Below are positions 24,889 to 33,317 of a stretch of DNA of 33,519 nucleotides, in pieces. The notes under the pieces are model-generated. The model was not told the origin of the DNA and made no database searches. It saw only the letters and a list, made by a program, of their open reading frames with translations. Each line of letters begins with the position of its first letter. Within the stretch, counting starts at the first letter, position 1. A program made the translations under genes and the position numbers. The DNA is from an uncultured Granulosicoccaceae bacterium (GTDB taxonomy: Bacteria; Pseudomonadota; Gammaproteobacteria; Granulosicoccales; Granulosicoccaceae), in the NCBI GenBank assembly GCA_937957915.1, contig CALGNZ010000058.1:1-33519 (forward strand). The letters run 5' to 3'.

Positions 24889-25766
24889 GAAAATTCAGGA
24901 TCATCGCGCCAGGGTAAGTCTGCGGGTAGATCGCTGGACACGCGATCACTAAAGCGTGCGTCGCGTTTTTCCAAAAAGGAGGCGATGCCCTCGCGCGCGT
25001 CGTTGGATTGCCCGCGTGATTGAATTGCCCGGCTGTCTATCTTGTGGGCGTCCATCGGATGGGCGGCGCCACTCATTTGCCATAACATTTTACGCGCAAG
25101 CGCAACAGAGACCGGCGCGCTGTTGTCAGCGATTTCGCGGGCCAGCGTATAAGCTGCGTCGAGCAGCGCTTCGGGTTCGTGCAGTGAACGCACCAGGCCA
25201 CGTTCGTGTGCTTCGTTTGCGGTGAATAGACGCCCGGTGTAAATCCATTCCAGCGCGGTTTGCATACCGACCGTGCGATGCAGAAACCACGCTGATGCCG
25301 CTTCCGGTATTACGCCTCGACGCGCGAAAACGAACCCGAATTTTGCGGTGTTCGCCGCCAGCCGTATATCCATTGCCAATTGCATGGTGACGCCGATACC
25401 AACCGCGGCACCGTTAATAGCGCCGATGACCGGCTTCAGGCTGTCGAAAATTCGCAGTGTAACGATGCCACCACCATCGCGATAGACATCGCCTACACGC
25501 AGTTCCTCACGGGCGGAATCCTTGCGGCTCTGGTAATCGAATGTGTTGCCACCGGATGATAAATCTGCGCCGGCACAAAAAGCCCGCCCGGCGCCGGTGA
25601 AAATAACCACGCGGACATCATCATCGGCATCGGATAGATCGAGTGCCGCACATAGGTCGTTGCGCATTGCGGGGGTAAATGCATTGAGCTTGTCGGGTCG
25701 GTTTAATGTGATGGTCGCGATATTGTCGGCGACCGAATACATAATGGTTTCGAATGTTTGCTGCAT
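24885..25766 (-). CDS. Enoyl-CoA hydratase/isomerase (crotonase) family protein
   Basis: A 293-residue crotonase-fold enzyme acting on acyl-CoA. The N-terminal strand is ITLNRPDKLNAFTPAM; the oxyanion hole is formed by AFCAGADLS near residue 63 and GAINGAAVGIGVTM near 114. A catalytic Glu is retained in RRGVIPEAASAWFL near 150. The C-terminal helical part ends with SFLEKRDARFSDRV. This is full length for the family. The exact reaction (hydratase, isomerase or other) cannot be read from sequence. It converges with the MerF-like gene, overlapping by four bases. Confidence 0.9.
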   Translation of the reverse strand: MQQTFETIMYSVADNIATITLNRPDKLNAFTPAMRNDLCAALDLSDADDDVRVVIFTGAGRAFCAGADLSSGGNTFDYQSRKDSAREELRVGDVYRDGGGIVTLRIFDSLKPVIGAINGAAVGIGVTMQLAMDIRLAANTAKFGFVFARRGVIPEAASAWFLHRTVGMQTALEWIYTGRLFTANEAHERGLVRSLHEPEALLDAAYTLAREIADNSAPVSVALARKMLWQMSGAAHPMDAHKIDSRAIQSRGQSNDAREGIASFLEKRDARFSDRVSSDLPADLPWRDDPEFS

Positions 25767-26219
25767 TTACGTGTTCCTCCGGTTGGGTCCTGATGCAGGA
25801 CGAGGCGATAGTAACGCACTGCGGAATCCAATTCATCCACGCGAGAATAGCCGGGACTCGGTGAGTCAGTTTTTGCCTGAGCATGCCGAGCGAGTACTTG
25901 TTAGTGCAGATTGCGCACTCGATGCCAGGGGAAGAGAGAATCAACTTACCGGAATAGCTCGAAGATGCTTTCTTTATGTGGCTGTGGAAGCTGCGCATGA
26001 ATATGCTGATCAGGAGTGAGTGGAGCGTCATCTCTGCAAGATGCACCATATTGATTGTTGCCTGTTAGTACAAGGCTCGCGCAAAGGTCTGTTTTGTATG
26101 GTGCTTGTTATGCGCGATGCGAAAATCTCGATGAAGTTCTGAATTTGATCAGCATTCAAACTGCCTGGTACATCTCTATCAGTGATATGATGAGTGGGAA
26201 ATTTTCTTTGGAGTTCAGG
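25767..26219. other. Intergenic region between divergent crotonase and binding-protein genes
   Basis: About 450 bp with no gene or repeat I can support. Open frames here have no Shine-Dalgarno or family resemblance. Promoters for both flanking genes should lie here. Confidence 0.5.
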
Positions 26220-26939
26220 ATGAATTTTTTTCGAGGTATCATTTTTGCCGTATTTGTTTTTGGCGCTCAGAGTCTATCTGCTCTAACAATATCTACATTG
26301 GAAACCACACCCAGCAGTGTGGTTTGGTCAAAACTTTTGCAGGAAATCTACAATCGTGCTGGAATTTCCATCGAGTTCGTGGCTTTGCCTACAGGGCGTT
26401 CTCTTGCTCAATCCTCGCGTGGAATCATTGATGGTGAGTTGGTTCGGATACATAAGGTCGGGGATCTGTACCCGACATTGATTCGCGTGCCCACTCCTTT
26501 CACCTTTTTTGAGTCCAGAGCCTATGCGCGGTCTGCGGATACACAGAAACGTATCGATGAAGATGGCTGGAGCGCATTACAAGACTATCGCGTCGGTTCA
26601 GTGCGAGGTATGAAGTATGCGGAAATTGACCTGAAAGATATCAAAAACGTTGTGGAAGTAGATAGAACCGAGCAACTATATAAAATGCTGGAGCGCGATA
26701 GAATCGATGTAGCTTTATCCACAAATGTAAGCGGGCTTTTCCTTATCAGGAAATTCGACTTTCAATCCATATATCTTCTTGAGCCTGCCATAAAAAGGCA
26801 TGATCTCTATCACTATCTGCATGAAAAAAATAAGCAATACATCCCCATTCTGGACAAAACTATTCGCGCGATGAAAGAAAGCGGGGAGCTGGCTGAACTC
26901 GAAGAACGAATTACTGCCGAGATTCTGGAGTCAGAATAG
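26220..26939 (+). CDS. Orphan periplasmic solute-binding protein (family 3 type)
   Basis: A 239-residue secreted protein. ATG 26220 follows GGAG, and the N-terminus is a signal peptide (FRGIIFAVFVFGAQSLSA, cleavage before LT). The mature part has the family-3 binding-protein order: ISTLETTPSSVVWSKLLQEIYNRAGISIEFVALPTGRSL, then the second lobe YRVGSVRGMKYAEIDL and RTEQLYKMLERDRIDVALS. Longer upstream starts are not needed. No permease or ATPase lies nearby, so it may act as a receptor partner rather than a transporter component. Ligand unknown; amino acids are typical. Confidence 0.8.
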   Translation: MNFFRGIIFAVFVFGAQSLSALTISTLETTPSSVVWSKLLQEIYNRAGISIEFVALPTGRSLAQSSRGIIDGELVRIHKVGDLYPTLIRVPTPFTFFESRAYARSADTQKRIDEDGWSALQDYRVGSVRGMKYAEIDLKDIKNVVEVDRTEQLYKMLERDRIDVALSTNVSGLFLIRKFDFQSIYLLEPAIKRHDLYHYLHEKNKQYIPILDKTIRAMKESGELAELEERITAEILESE

Positions 26940-26953
26940 ACCGTTAACATACA

Positions 26954-27102
26954 GGCTGCATCAGTGCAGCCGTTCGAAAATTTCGATTGCTGGTCGGTTC
27001 CGATTGGCAATTACCGACCAAACTGCTGTTAGCATTCAATTACACCGGGCAATCAGCCACGACCCGCTTGTACAGAATGGGCCTGCTTGTACAGAAAGGG
27101 CC
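26954..27102 (+). other. Intergenic hairpin, inverted repeat and tandem 19-bp repeat
   Basis: GGCTGCA-TCAG-TGCAGCC (26954-26971) is a 7-bp hairpin 15 nt after the binding-protein stop, lacking a U-run. TGGTCGGT (26991-26998) and ACCGACCA (27013-27020) form an 8-bp inverted repeat that could be an operator. GCTTGTACAGAA plus GGGCC occurs twice in tandem with a 19-bp period (27066-27083 and 27085-27102) just upstream of the isochorismatase-like gene. Confidence 0.6.
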
Positions 27103-27146
27103 AGCTGGTACTGAGCAGGTCAGATCAACCTGACGGAGACATCACT

Positions 27147-27791
27147 ATGGCAGGCAACCGAGACAACACTCAGTGCAACAGGCGCGAGCTGATTGAAGGG
27201 CGAGCCGCGCTGATTGTTATTGATATTCAGGCTGGTACGTTTGTGGAGCAATCTAATGACGACAGAGCCATACCGCACATGGAAGATTACGATGTCCGAA
27301 TGATGCGCGCGCGGGCAGTCATTGATAAGGCCCGAGAACGGAGTATACCGGTGATATTTATTCAGGAGATTCATCGAGCCAATCTGGTTGACTTTGGGCG
27401 CGAACTCGACGGTGTGGAAACGGTTCACTGCCTGGATAACAATCCGCATACTGATTTAGCCAAAGAGCAAATGGGTTTCCGCCCTGATGATTATCATATT
27501 CAAAAGCGTCGCTATTCTGCTTTCTACGGAACAGACCTTGAGATTTTGCTAAAGGGGCTTAAAGCAGAAACGCTAATACTGGTCGGAGGCCTCACCGATG
27601 TCTGCGTTCACTATACATTTGTAGACGGGCATCAGGGTGACTACTTCTGTCGTGTTGTTGAAGATTGCGTTGCAGGCTCAGGTATTGAGGCGCACAACGC
27701 ATCACTAAAAGCCATGGAGTATCTGCAGTCTGGTGCGATTCGCTCAATTGATGAGGTTATGGCAGCAATGGAGCTGACCGAGCCGGGGTGA
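27147..27791 (+). CDS. Isochorismatase-family cysteine hydrolase
   Basis: A 214-residue hydrolase. The catalytic triad is visible: Asp26 in LIVIDIQAG, Lys120 in HIQKRRYSAFYGTDL and Cys153 in GGLTDVCVHYT. The cis-peptide-containing GGLTD segment is intact. Family members hydrolyse isochorismate, nicotinamide, carbamoyl or similar amides; the substrate is unknown here. ATG 27147 has a GGAG upstream; an earlier start at 27087 is less likely because it reads through the tandem repeat. It is convergent with the chemoreceptor gene. Confidence 0.87.
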   Translation: MAGNRDNTQCNRRELIEGRAALIVIDIQAGTFVEQSNDDRAIPHMEDYDVRMMRARAVIDKARERSIPVIFIQEIHRANLVDFGRELDGVETVHCLDNNPHTDLAKEQMGFRPDDYHIQKRRYSAFYGTDLEILLKGLKAETLILVGGLTDVCVHYTFVDGHQGDYFCRVVEDCVAGSGIEAHNASLKAMEYLQSGAIRSIDEVMAAMELTEPG

Positions 27792-27874
27792 TTCCCGGGT
27801 ACACCTGTGCATATACTTCGAAAGTCGATTCAGGCTCCCTGACTGAAATTTGCCTTTCATTGCACACAAGTGGC

Positions 27875-30571
27875 TTATGCTGCGTTTCGATTGTTCTGCT
27901 CGTCCGACCAGGGGCGAGTCTCTTTTCTTTGTTCGGTATCTGCCGACAACGAATCGGCAGGTTGGCGGGATACGGCTTTTAGTTGCGTAAAGAAGGATGT
28001 TAGCTGGTCGAGTTCGGTGGCCTGCATACCCAAAGATTCGGATGCGGCTGTAGCCTCTTCTACCAACGCGGCATTTTGTTGAGTTAGCTTTTCCATCATT
28101 GTTATAGCGCCATTTACCTGCTCTATGCCAACAGATTGTTCCTGGCTGGCCTCGGAGATCTCGCCAACGATTTTTGTCACGCGATTAACACAGGTCACTA
28201 TCTCCTCGAGCATCTCTCCGGACTCGTTTACCAGCCTGGAGCCGTCTGCCACTTTCGCACTACTGTCCTGAATTATATCTTTGATCTCGTTGGCGGCGTT
28301 AGCACTCCTGCCCGCCAGATTTCTTACCTCACTGGCAACAACCGCAAAACCTCGTCCGTGTTCTCCAGCTCGCGCTGCCTCCACTGATGCATTAAGCGCT
28401 AACAAATTGGTCTGAAACGCGATTTCATCAATCACGCCGATAATATCGGATATCTCTTTGCTCGAACTGTCGATGTCAAGCATTGCCTTAACCGCCCGGC
28501 TCACGACCGCACCACCTTCCTCAGCCTGCTCACGTGCATTTAAAGCCAGTTGATTCGCGTTCTTCGAGTTTTCTGCATTTTGCTTCACGGTTTGAGTCAT
28601 TTCAGTCATGCTTGCGGAGGTCTCCTGCAAGCTGGCTGCCTGTTCTTCCGCTCGCTGATTCAGGATGCTGTTGCCTGAGGTAATTTCTGATACCCCGGAT
28701 TTCACCAGCTTGGAAGTGGATTGAAGTTGATTAATAACTCTGGTGAGTTGCTCTACTGTGGAATTGGTATCGTCCTTTAACTGGTGGAACGATCCGTCGT
28801 AATCATGGGTGATGTATTCCCCGAGATTACCCTTTGCCACTGCTGACATTACACGGGTCATATCACCGATGAGCTTGTCATTTGCATCAAGCATTTGATT
28901 TACACCGTCAGCCAGCGTGCTAAAAAATCCGGTCATGGCTGTGGCGTTAATTCGACTACTCAAATCACCGGCACAGGCAGCGTCAATTACCTTTTGCACG
29001 TCTAGTTGGGCGTTCAGCTCAGCTGTTCGGTCAGTCCACTCCAGTACTGTACCGATACGCAGACCGGCATCATCGAAAACAGGGCTCAAAATAACCTCGA
29101 AAGTAAGCGCACCGTACTCCAGTTGTCGTTGAGATACTGATGTTAATGATTCGACTAATCCTTCGCCAGGCACAGAACCCTGAAACAATACAGATACCGG
29201 TTTGCCCAACATATCCTGGGCATTAAACTGTGGTAATACGCGCTGGATTTCCCCCTGAGCAGACTCGAATAATGGAAGCATCGACTCATTCATGTAAATA
29301 ACATTGTGGTTTGTATCTGAAATCATTACGTTGCCTGCGACCGTGTCTAGGGCACGCTTGATTCTTCCGTTTTCCTTTAATGCCCTTTTGTCTGTCTGAT
29401 TCCTGAATTGCAGGTTCTTCTGCATTTGTTGGGCTCTGGCGAATAACCCGGTTGCTGGTTTTCCGGTATCCAAATCCATATCAAGGTTGTCAGCAGCAAT
29501 GGCCTCAACCACTCGGCTTAACACCATCGGGTCGGCGCCAAGCGTTTTAAGTATTCCTCTGAATATCAGAAACGAAAGAAGTAGAATTGCGGCCAGGATA
29601 ATACCTGCTACTACCAGATTCGATACTACCTTTGTGGTGCTTTGTGCCAAAAACGACTGCGCCACGTGCCTTATATCAGCGGATAGCTGATCTTCGACCT
29701 CTTTTAGCTTATTTATTTTTTTAGTCTGCATTGAGAACCAGTAGGAAGGATCAACATCAAAACCCCCCACTGTTGACTTCGTTTTTGCAATTTTTCTCAT
29801 TCTTTCAGTTTCGTCAATTGACGGGCCTGTCATCGTTGATTCGAAATGCCTGATATTGTTATCTGAAGCAGCGCTTTTGAAGACTGAAATATAAACATCC
29901 TGCACAACAACCAGCGCATCAAACTTGTTTTTCAGTTCTGGTGTGAATGAGTTTCTCGCAAATACATTGGCAAGAACTGCGCGCTCAATACCCGCTCTTT
30001 CTTTTGCCTGCAGAAACGCAGTGTAGGCACTACCAGCATTAGCGAGCGTACCTATTGTGCTGTGGTTTGAAATAAACGAAGCCATATCCAGAAAGTCGGT
30101 GTTTAAAGACGTATAGAAGCTGATTGCCTCACTGACATCGACCGACAGTTGATTAATTCTGGCCCGCATTTGTTCGAGTCTATCCAGAGAGTTAATTCTG
30201 TCCTGTAAACTGTTGGCGAATAATGCTCCGATATCTGTTGATAGAAATCCGGGTTTCATATTACCGGCAATAGTCTTCAGGTTTTCTACACGTGAGTCTG
30301 TAACAGAGTGCTGTGCGGGTAACTCGCTCGCAAACTTTTGGCCCTTACTGCCCAGGAAGCCTGCGGACATACCTCGTTCTTTTTGTAGTTCGTGGACAAG
30401 CGCGCTCATCGCAACTGAAGTTTCCGCAATATAAAGCAAGACAGCGGCTTCAGATCTGATGGATAGTTCTTGACGGATAGCGCTCTGTACAAAAAACAAG
30501 AGCCCAATAACTGGAATCAACGCCATCAGCGCTAACTTTCTGGCAATTGGCATTCGGTCCATGAATGTCAT
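27875..30571 (-). CDS. Methyl-accepting chemotaxis protein with NIT, HAMP and PAS domains
   Basis: An 898-residue chemoreceptor. TM1 is about residues 15-30; a periplasmic NIT-type (nitrate/nitrite-sensing) domain spans about 40-310, with the hallmark ELQKERGMSAGFLGSKG near 61. TM2 is 317-339, then a HAMP-like region, a PAS-like domain about 405-515 (NVIYMNESMLPLFE), a second HAMP (DLSSRINATAMTGFFSTLADG) and the signalling helix bundle. The hairpin tip DEIAFQTNLLALNASVEAAR (716-735) is classical, so it should couple to CheW/CheA. The C-terminus lacks a CheR-tethering pentapeptide. No che genes are nearby. The ligand is inferred only from the NIT family. Confidence 0.92.
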   Translation of the reverse strand: MTFMDRMPIARKLALMALIPVIGLLFFVQSAIRQELSIRSEAAVLLYIAETSVAMSALVHELQKERGMSAGFLGSKGQKFASELPAQHSVTDSRVENLKTIAGNMKPGFLSTDIGALFANSLQDRINSLDRLEQMRARINQLSVDVSEAISFYTSLNTDFLDMASFISNHSTIGTLANAGSAYTAFLQAKERAGIERAVLANVFARNSFTPELKNKFDALVVVQDVYISVFKSAASDNNIRHFESTMTGPSIDETERMRKIAKTKSTVGGFDVDPSYWFSMQTKKINKLKEVEDQLSADIRHVAQSFLAQSTTKVVSNLVVAGIILAAILLLSFLIFRGILKTLGADPMVLSRVVEAIAADNLDMDLDTGKPATGLFARAQQMQKNLQFRNQTDKRALKENGRIKRALDTVAGNVMISDTNHNVIYMNESMLPLFESAQGEIQRVLPQFNAQDMLGKPVSVLFQGSVPGEGLVESLTSVSQRQLEYGALTFEVILSPVFDDAGLRIGTVLEWTDRTAELNAQLDVQKVIDAACAGDLSSRINATAMTGFFSTLADGVNQMLDANDKLIGDMTRVMSAVAKGNLGEYITHDYDGSFHQLKDDTNSTVEQLTRVINQLQSTSKLVKSGVSEITSGNSILNQRAEEQAASLQETSASMTEMTQTVKQNAENSKNANQLALNAREQAEEGGAVVSRAVKAMLDIDSSSKEISDIIGVIDEIAFQTNLLALNASVEAARAGEHGRGFAVVASEVRNLAGRSANAANEIKDIIQDSSAKVADGSRLVNESGEMLEEIVTCVNRVTKIVGEISEASQEQSVGIEQVNGAITMMEKLTQQNAALVEEATAASESLGMQATELDQLTSFFTQLKAVSRQPADSLSADTEQRKETRPWSDEQNNRNAA

Positions 30572-31160
30572 GAGGTGGGTAGTCCTTTGGATGGCAATGA
30601 TGCGACCCGAGAAATGACTCCAGCCAACATGATCTAGGTAGATTCGGAACTTTCAGCTCTCGCATTAGCTGTAACGCGAGCCAGCAAGGCCTATCTCTTG
30701 TGTGGCAGTAGAAAGCTAAATTTGGTCAATTCCATAGGAATCAGGAGTGCAAGTGCAAACATGATTTTTCAATCAAAGCGACAGCAAACACTAATACCTG
30801 TTGATGGGTTACTGATGCTCGGGGGTATAAGTCAGCCTGGTTGAGCTTTCATTCCTGATGTCAGTACATCATTGATCTGAGAAACTCGAAATCAGTCAAT
30901 ACTGGTGCAAATATTGTGCAAATTGACGAGGTGTATTCCAACTAATTGCGTTTGAACAATATTTTTTGATTGTCTGGAAATAGCAGGCGATCCTCTCACA
31001 TTCAGAGGGCCTGGGGGACTCTCTGGTGATTCTATGATCAAAATGCAGGTATTTGCTATCTTTTGGTAAAGCGCTGCAGCAACCTGCTATGCGGATCATT
31101 GTGGTATAGTCGAGCCGGCGGCGTCGCCGCCCAATTCGGTTTAATTGATTGGAGACCAGT
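30572..31160. other. Divergent intergenic region, MCP and small lipoprotein
   Basis: About 590 bp with no supportable gene. The lipoprotein promoter at 31102-31110 and the hairpin at 31117-31131 lie at its right end. I found no convincing sigma-28 or sigma-70 promoter for the chemoreceptor. Confidence 0.5.
31102..31131 (+). promoter_or_regulatory. Extended -10 promoter followed by a GC hairpin
   Basis: TGGTATAGT (31102-31110) is an extended -10 element; no good -35 lies upstream. Directly after it, GGCGGCG-T-CGCCGCC (31117-31131) is a perfect 7-bp inverted repeat that would lie at the very 5' end of the transcript and could stabilise the mRNA. Confidence 0.5.
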
Positions 31161-31355
31161 ATGTTAAAACTAAAGATAGCTGTTGCCGCCACAGCATTGC
31201 TCGCGCTCTCTGCCTGCGCATCGATTGGGAAGGTGGAGGAGCCTGTCGCAAGCTTTAGCGTTATTGATTGCTTTAATGCCGGGGGTACTGTTGTCAAGCC
31301 GGATGGATCACCGATGTGCAAACATAAGGACGAGTCCTTACAGCCGATTCAGTAA
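31161..31355 (+). CDS. Small lipoprotein, unknown function
   Basis: A 64-residue precursor. The signal peptide and lipobox are clear (LKIAVAATALLALSAC, lipid-modified Cys17), giving a ~48-residue mature lipoprotein that contains two further cysteines (DCFNAGGTVVKPDGSPMCKH), probably a disulfide. ATG 31161 has GGAGA upstream; a TTG at 31149 is unlikely. The mature part resembles short DUF333-type hemolysin-related lipoproteins (Cys...GG...Cys), a weak match. It is followed by a repeat-derived terminator. Confidence 0.75.
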   Translation: MLKLKIAVAATALLALSACASIGKVEEPVASFSVIDCFNAGGTVVKPDGSPMCKHKDESLQPIQ

Positions 31356-31539
31356 TTCAAACGACCGTATCTATGTGTGTAGTGCGGGTGTGCAGTGCGG
31401 CTAACAAGGCTGCATCCTTCGATAGAAATCTTGTCCGTATAACAGCCCGCAATGAATACTAGTGATACCAGCTGCCGTCAGTGAAGTTCTGCGCTCTGGT
31501 CATAACGTTTATTTGCTCGGAAATCTCTGAGGTGAATAC

Positions 31540-31603
31540 GTAGAGCACTATGGATGTAGAGCACTATTGATGTAGAGCACTATTGACGTAGAGCACTATG
31601 GAT
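31540..31603 (+). repeat. Four tandem 16-bp units that copy a terminator arm
   Basis: Units at 31540, 31556, 31572 and 31588 are GTAGAGCACTATGGAT or close variants (TTGAT, TTGAC endings in the middle units). The last 11 bases of the final unit form the left arm of the terminator that follows, so each unit is a potential left arm. Confidence 0.95.
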
Positions 31604-31627
31604 CTGATCAATCCATAGTGCTTTTTT
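31591..31627 (+). terminator. Intrinsic terminator
   Basis: GCACTATGGAT (31593-31603) and ATCCATAGTGC (31611-31621) form a perfect 11-bp stem with a 7-nt loop, followed by six T bases (31622-31627). It ends the small lipoprotein transcript (+). It lies 15 bp from the stop of the convergent CBM9-like lipoprotein gene. Confidence 0.9.
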
Positions 31628-31641
31628 GCAGGTAGACCCGG

Positions 31642-32793
31642 TTATTTGCCAGTTAAGCTCTGGTTCAAATCGCAGTTATTTAAATCTGCACAAGCGGTGA
31701 GGACAACTGTCCCGAATACACTTGGGTCGGAGTCCGCAACTTTACTTGCAAAAGGCTCGTTCCAGCCAAAGGTCGCATCTGCCGGACCACCGTTGTCATC
31801 TTCGTTCAGTTGTACTTCCAGACCAAACGGTTTACCTACCGTTATACCTGCTGACGCCAGGTTGATTTTAATTTCATAGACGACCCAGGCTCCGCTTGAG
31901 GCGCGTATTTCTTCGTCGGTGTCGAAAATGATGTCAAGGCCTGGTGCAGAGTTTGGTCCGGGTTCCGGGGTGCGAGATGAGTCGAGGTAGGCGACGGTGG
32001 TATGAAAGTCGTTTATGCCGTCGTAGCTGGTGCCTTTACTGTTGTCGCCGTCGATAAATATATCTACTGAATCATCGTCTCTGGGGTTGTCGGAGTCCAG
32101 GTACACCTGCGGGAATCCTGAAGAGCTGCCTTCGTTACGGGCCAGAACGTGGATATACAGATGAGTCATGTCATGAAGTATTAGCCAGTCGGCAGCTCTT
32201 GCTCCGTCGCGATAACCATTGCCGTTGTTGGTCAGCAGGTTTCGAGTAAGCAGCATGTCGGATTTTTCGTCTGACCAGCTGGCGCCAGCGGCGGTATTCC
32301 AGTCAACCGGATACGTGTTGGAAATGCCATCTATTGCCGGCGGCGTGTTGGAATAGGGTACCAGCAGGGTTATTTCTTCTACGTTGGTACTGCTCGCTAG
32401 TTCACAATAGTTGTTGCCGTCCCAACCGTAGATACCGGGGTAGCCTGCAGGTGCGTAGCGCGCATAGGGACCGCCACATTGACACTGACCTGAAAACAGC
32501 TCGTAGCTGATGTCGGTGCTGATTGCCGCGCAAAAGGAGGTGGCATTATTGTTATCGCTGACGTCGTCAGATATGCCTGATCCCGTGGTTCCGTCGCTGG
32601 TATTGCTTCCGCTGTTTTCTCCCGCGGCGTCCGTGTTGCCACCGCCGGTGGTGGCAGGACTGTCTTCACCTGTTGTTCCGGTTACCGGTGTAACCAAAGG
32701 TGTTGTGGATGCAGAGTTGCTGCTGCCACCGCATCCGGCGATCAGAGTGGCCCAGCATAATACTGTGGTGAGTCTTATTGCTAAAATGCGCAT
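31642..32793 (-). CDS. Lipoprotein with CBM9-like (DOMON-type) ligand-binding domain
   Basis: A 383-residue exported lipoprotein. The signal peptide ends in LIAGC (lipid-modified Cys21), and ATG 32793 has GGAGC upstream. A long Ser/Thr/Gly/Asp linker spans about residues 22-85. A short cysteine-containing region follows (SGQCQCGGPYARYAPAGYPG). The CBM9-like domain occupies about residues 145-375: ALINE-type opening PAIDGISNTYPVDW, the metal strand DSVDIFIDGDNSKG, and the closing FGLEVQLNEDDNGG and FGWNEPF. It probably binds a carbohydrate at the cell surface. Alternative: a sugar-related substrate for an unknown enzyme. Confidence 0.8.
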   Translation of the reverse strand: MRILAIRLTTVLCWATLIAGCGGSSNSASTTPLVTPVTGTTGEDSPATTGGGNTDAAGENSGSNTSDGTTGSGISDDVSDNNNATSFCAAISTDISYELFSGQCQCGGPYARYAPAGYPGIYGWDGNNYCELASSTNVEEITLLVPYSNTPPAIDGISNTYPVDWNTAAGASWSDEKSDMLLTRNLLTNNGNGYRDGARAADWLILHDMTHLYIHVLARNEGSSSGFPQVYLDSDNPRDDDSVDIFIDGDNSKGTSYDGINDFHTTVAYLDSSRTPEPGPNSAPGLDIIFDTDEEIRASSGAWVVYEIKINLASAGITVGKPFGLEVQLNEDDNGGPADATFGWNEPFASKVADSDPSVFGTVVLTACADLNNCDLNQSLTGK

Positions 32794-33317
32794 AGTAGCT
32801 CCATACTGATTGATTACTGCTGTCGAACATATCATAAGCATTAGGTTTGTGTCATGACGCATGCTGGCAAAAATTGGTGTAAATTCGCAACTTTCGGCTG
32901 GTTGGCTTCAGCGAAATGCCGGGGGCAGTTGTGCTCCTGTCCTGTCATCCGCGCTGTTGCCTGCCGATATACCCGCTGATTACCTGTCCTGATTAGCCGT
33001 GTCAGCATTCGCTTTTTTGCCGGTGTAAATGTCCGCGTTGTTAACGGTTAGCTAACTCGATGTGCAAATCGATGTGCAAATCGGTGAGCAACGCTCGGTG
33101 AGCGTTGTCGGTATGACTTAACAGGAGTGCGCTCAATTTTTTTACCAGTGTTAACACTTGCGGGGATGGATTGATGGCCGAATGACCGCAGTTATGCCTT
33201 TAGAAAAAATTCTATGGTTTCGACGTAAACGTTCATGCGGGGTTTATGCTCTGTAACCGATAATCAGTGAGCCTGTGTGCAGGCAGACCAGAGATTAACC
33301 CGTAGAGGAGTGACACT
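32794..33317. promoter_or_regulatory. Regulatory region with palindromes and a hairpin, no gene
   Basis: Contains GTTAGCTAAC (33047-33056), a tandem pair of CGATGTGCAAAT (33058-33081), the hairpin CAACGCTC-GGT-GAGCGTTG (33089-33107) and the perfect 12-bp palindrome AGTGTTAACACT (33147-33158). These lie upstream of the next plus-strand gene and may be operators. No riboswitch or RNA gene was recognised. Confidence 0.45.

Noticed and set aside
25543..26049. Overlapping frames on both strands upstream and within the crotonase gene
   Set aside because: They are antisense or out-of-frame shadows of the crotonase gene extending into the spacer, without start signals or family likeness.
30896..31321. 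Minus-strand 141-codon frame opposite the small lipoprotein
   Set aside because: It lies antisense to a lipoprotein gene with a clear lipobox and Shine-Dalgarno, and its translation has no recognisable features.
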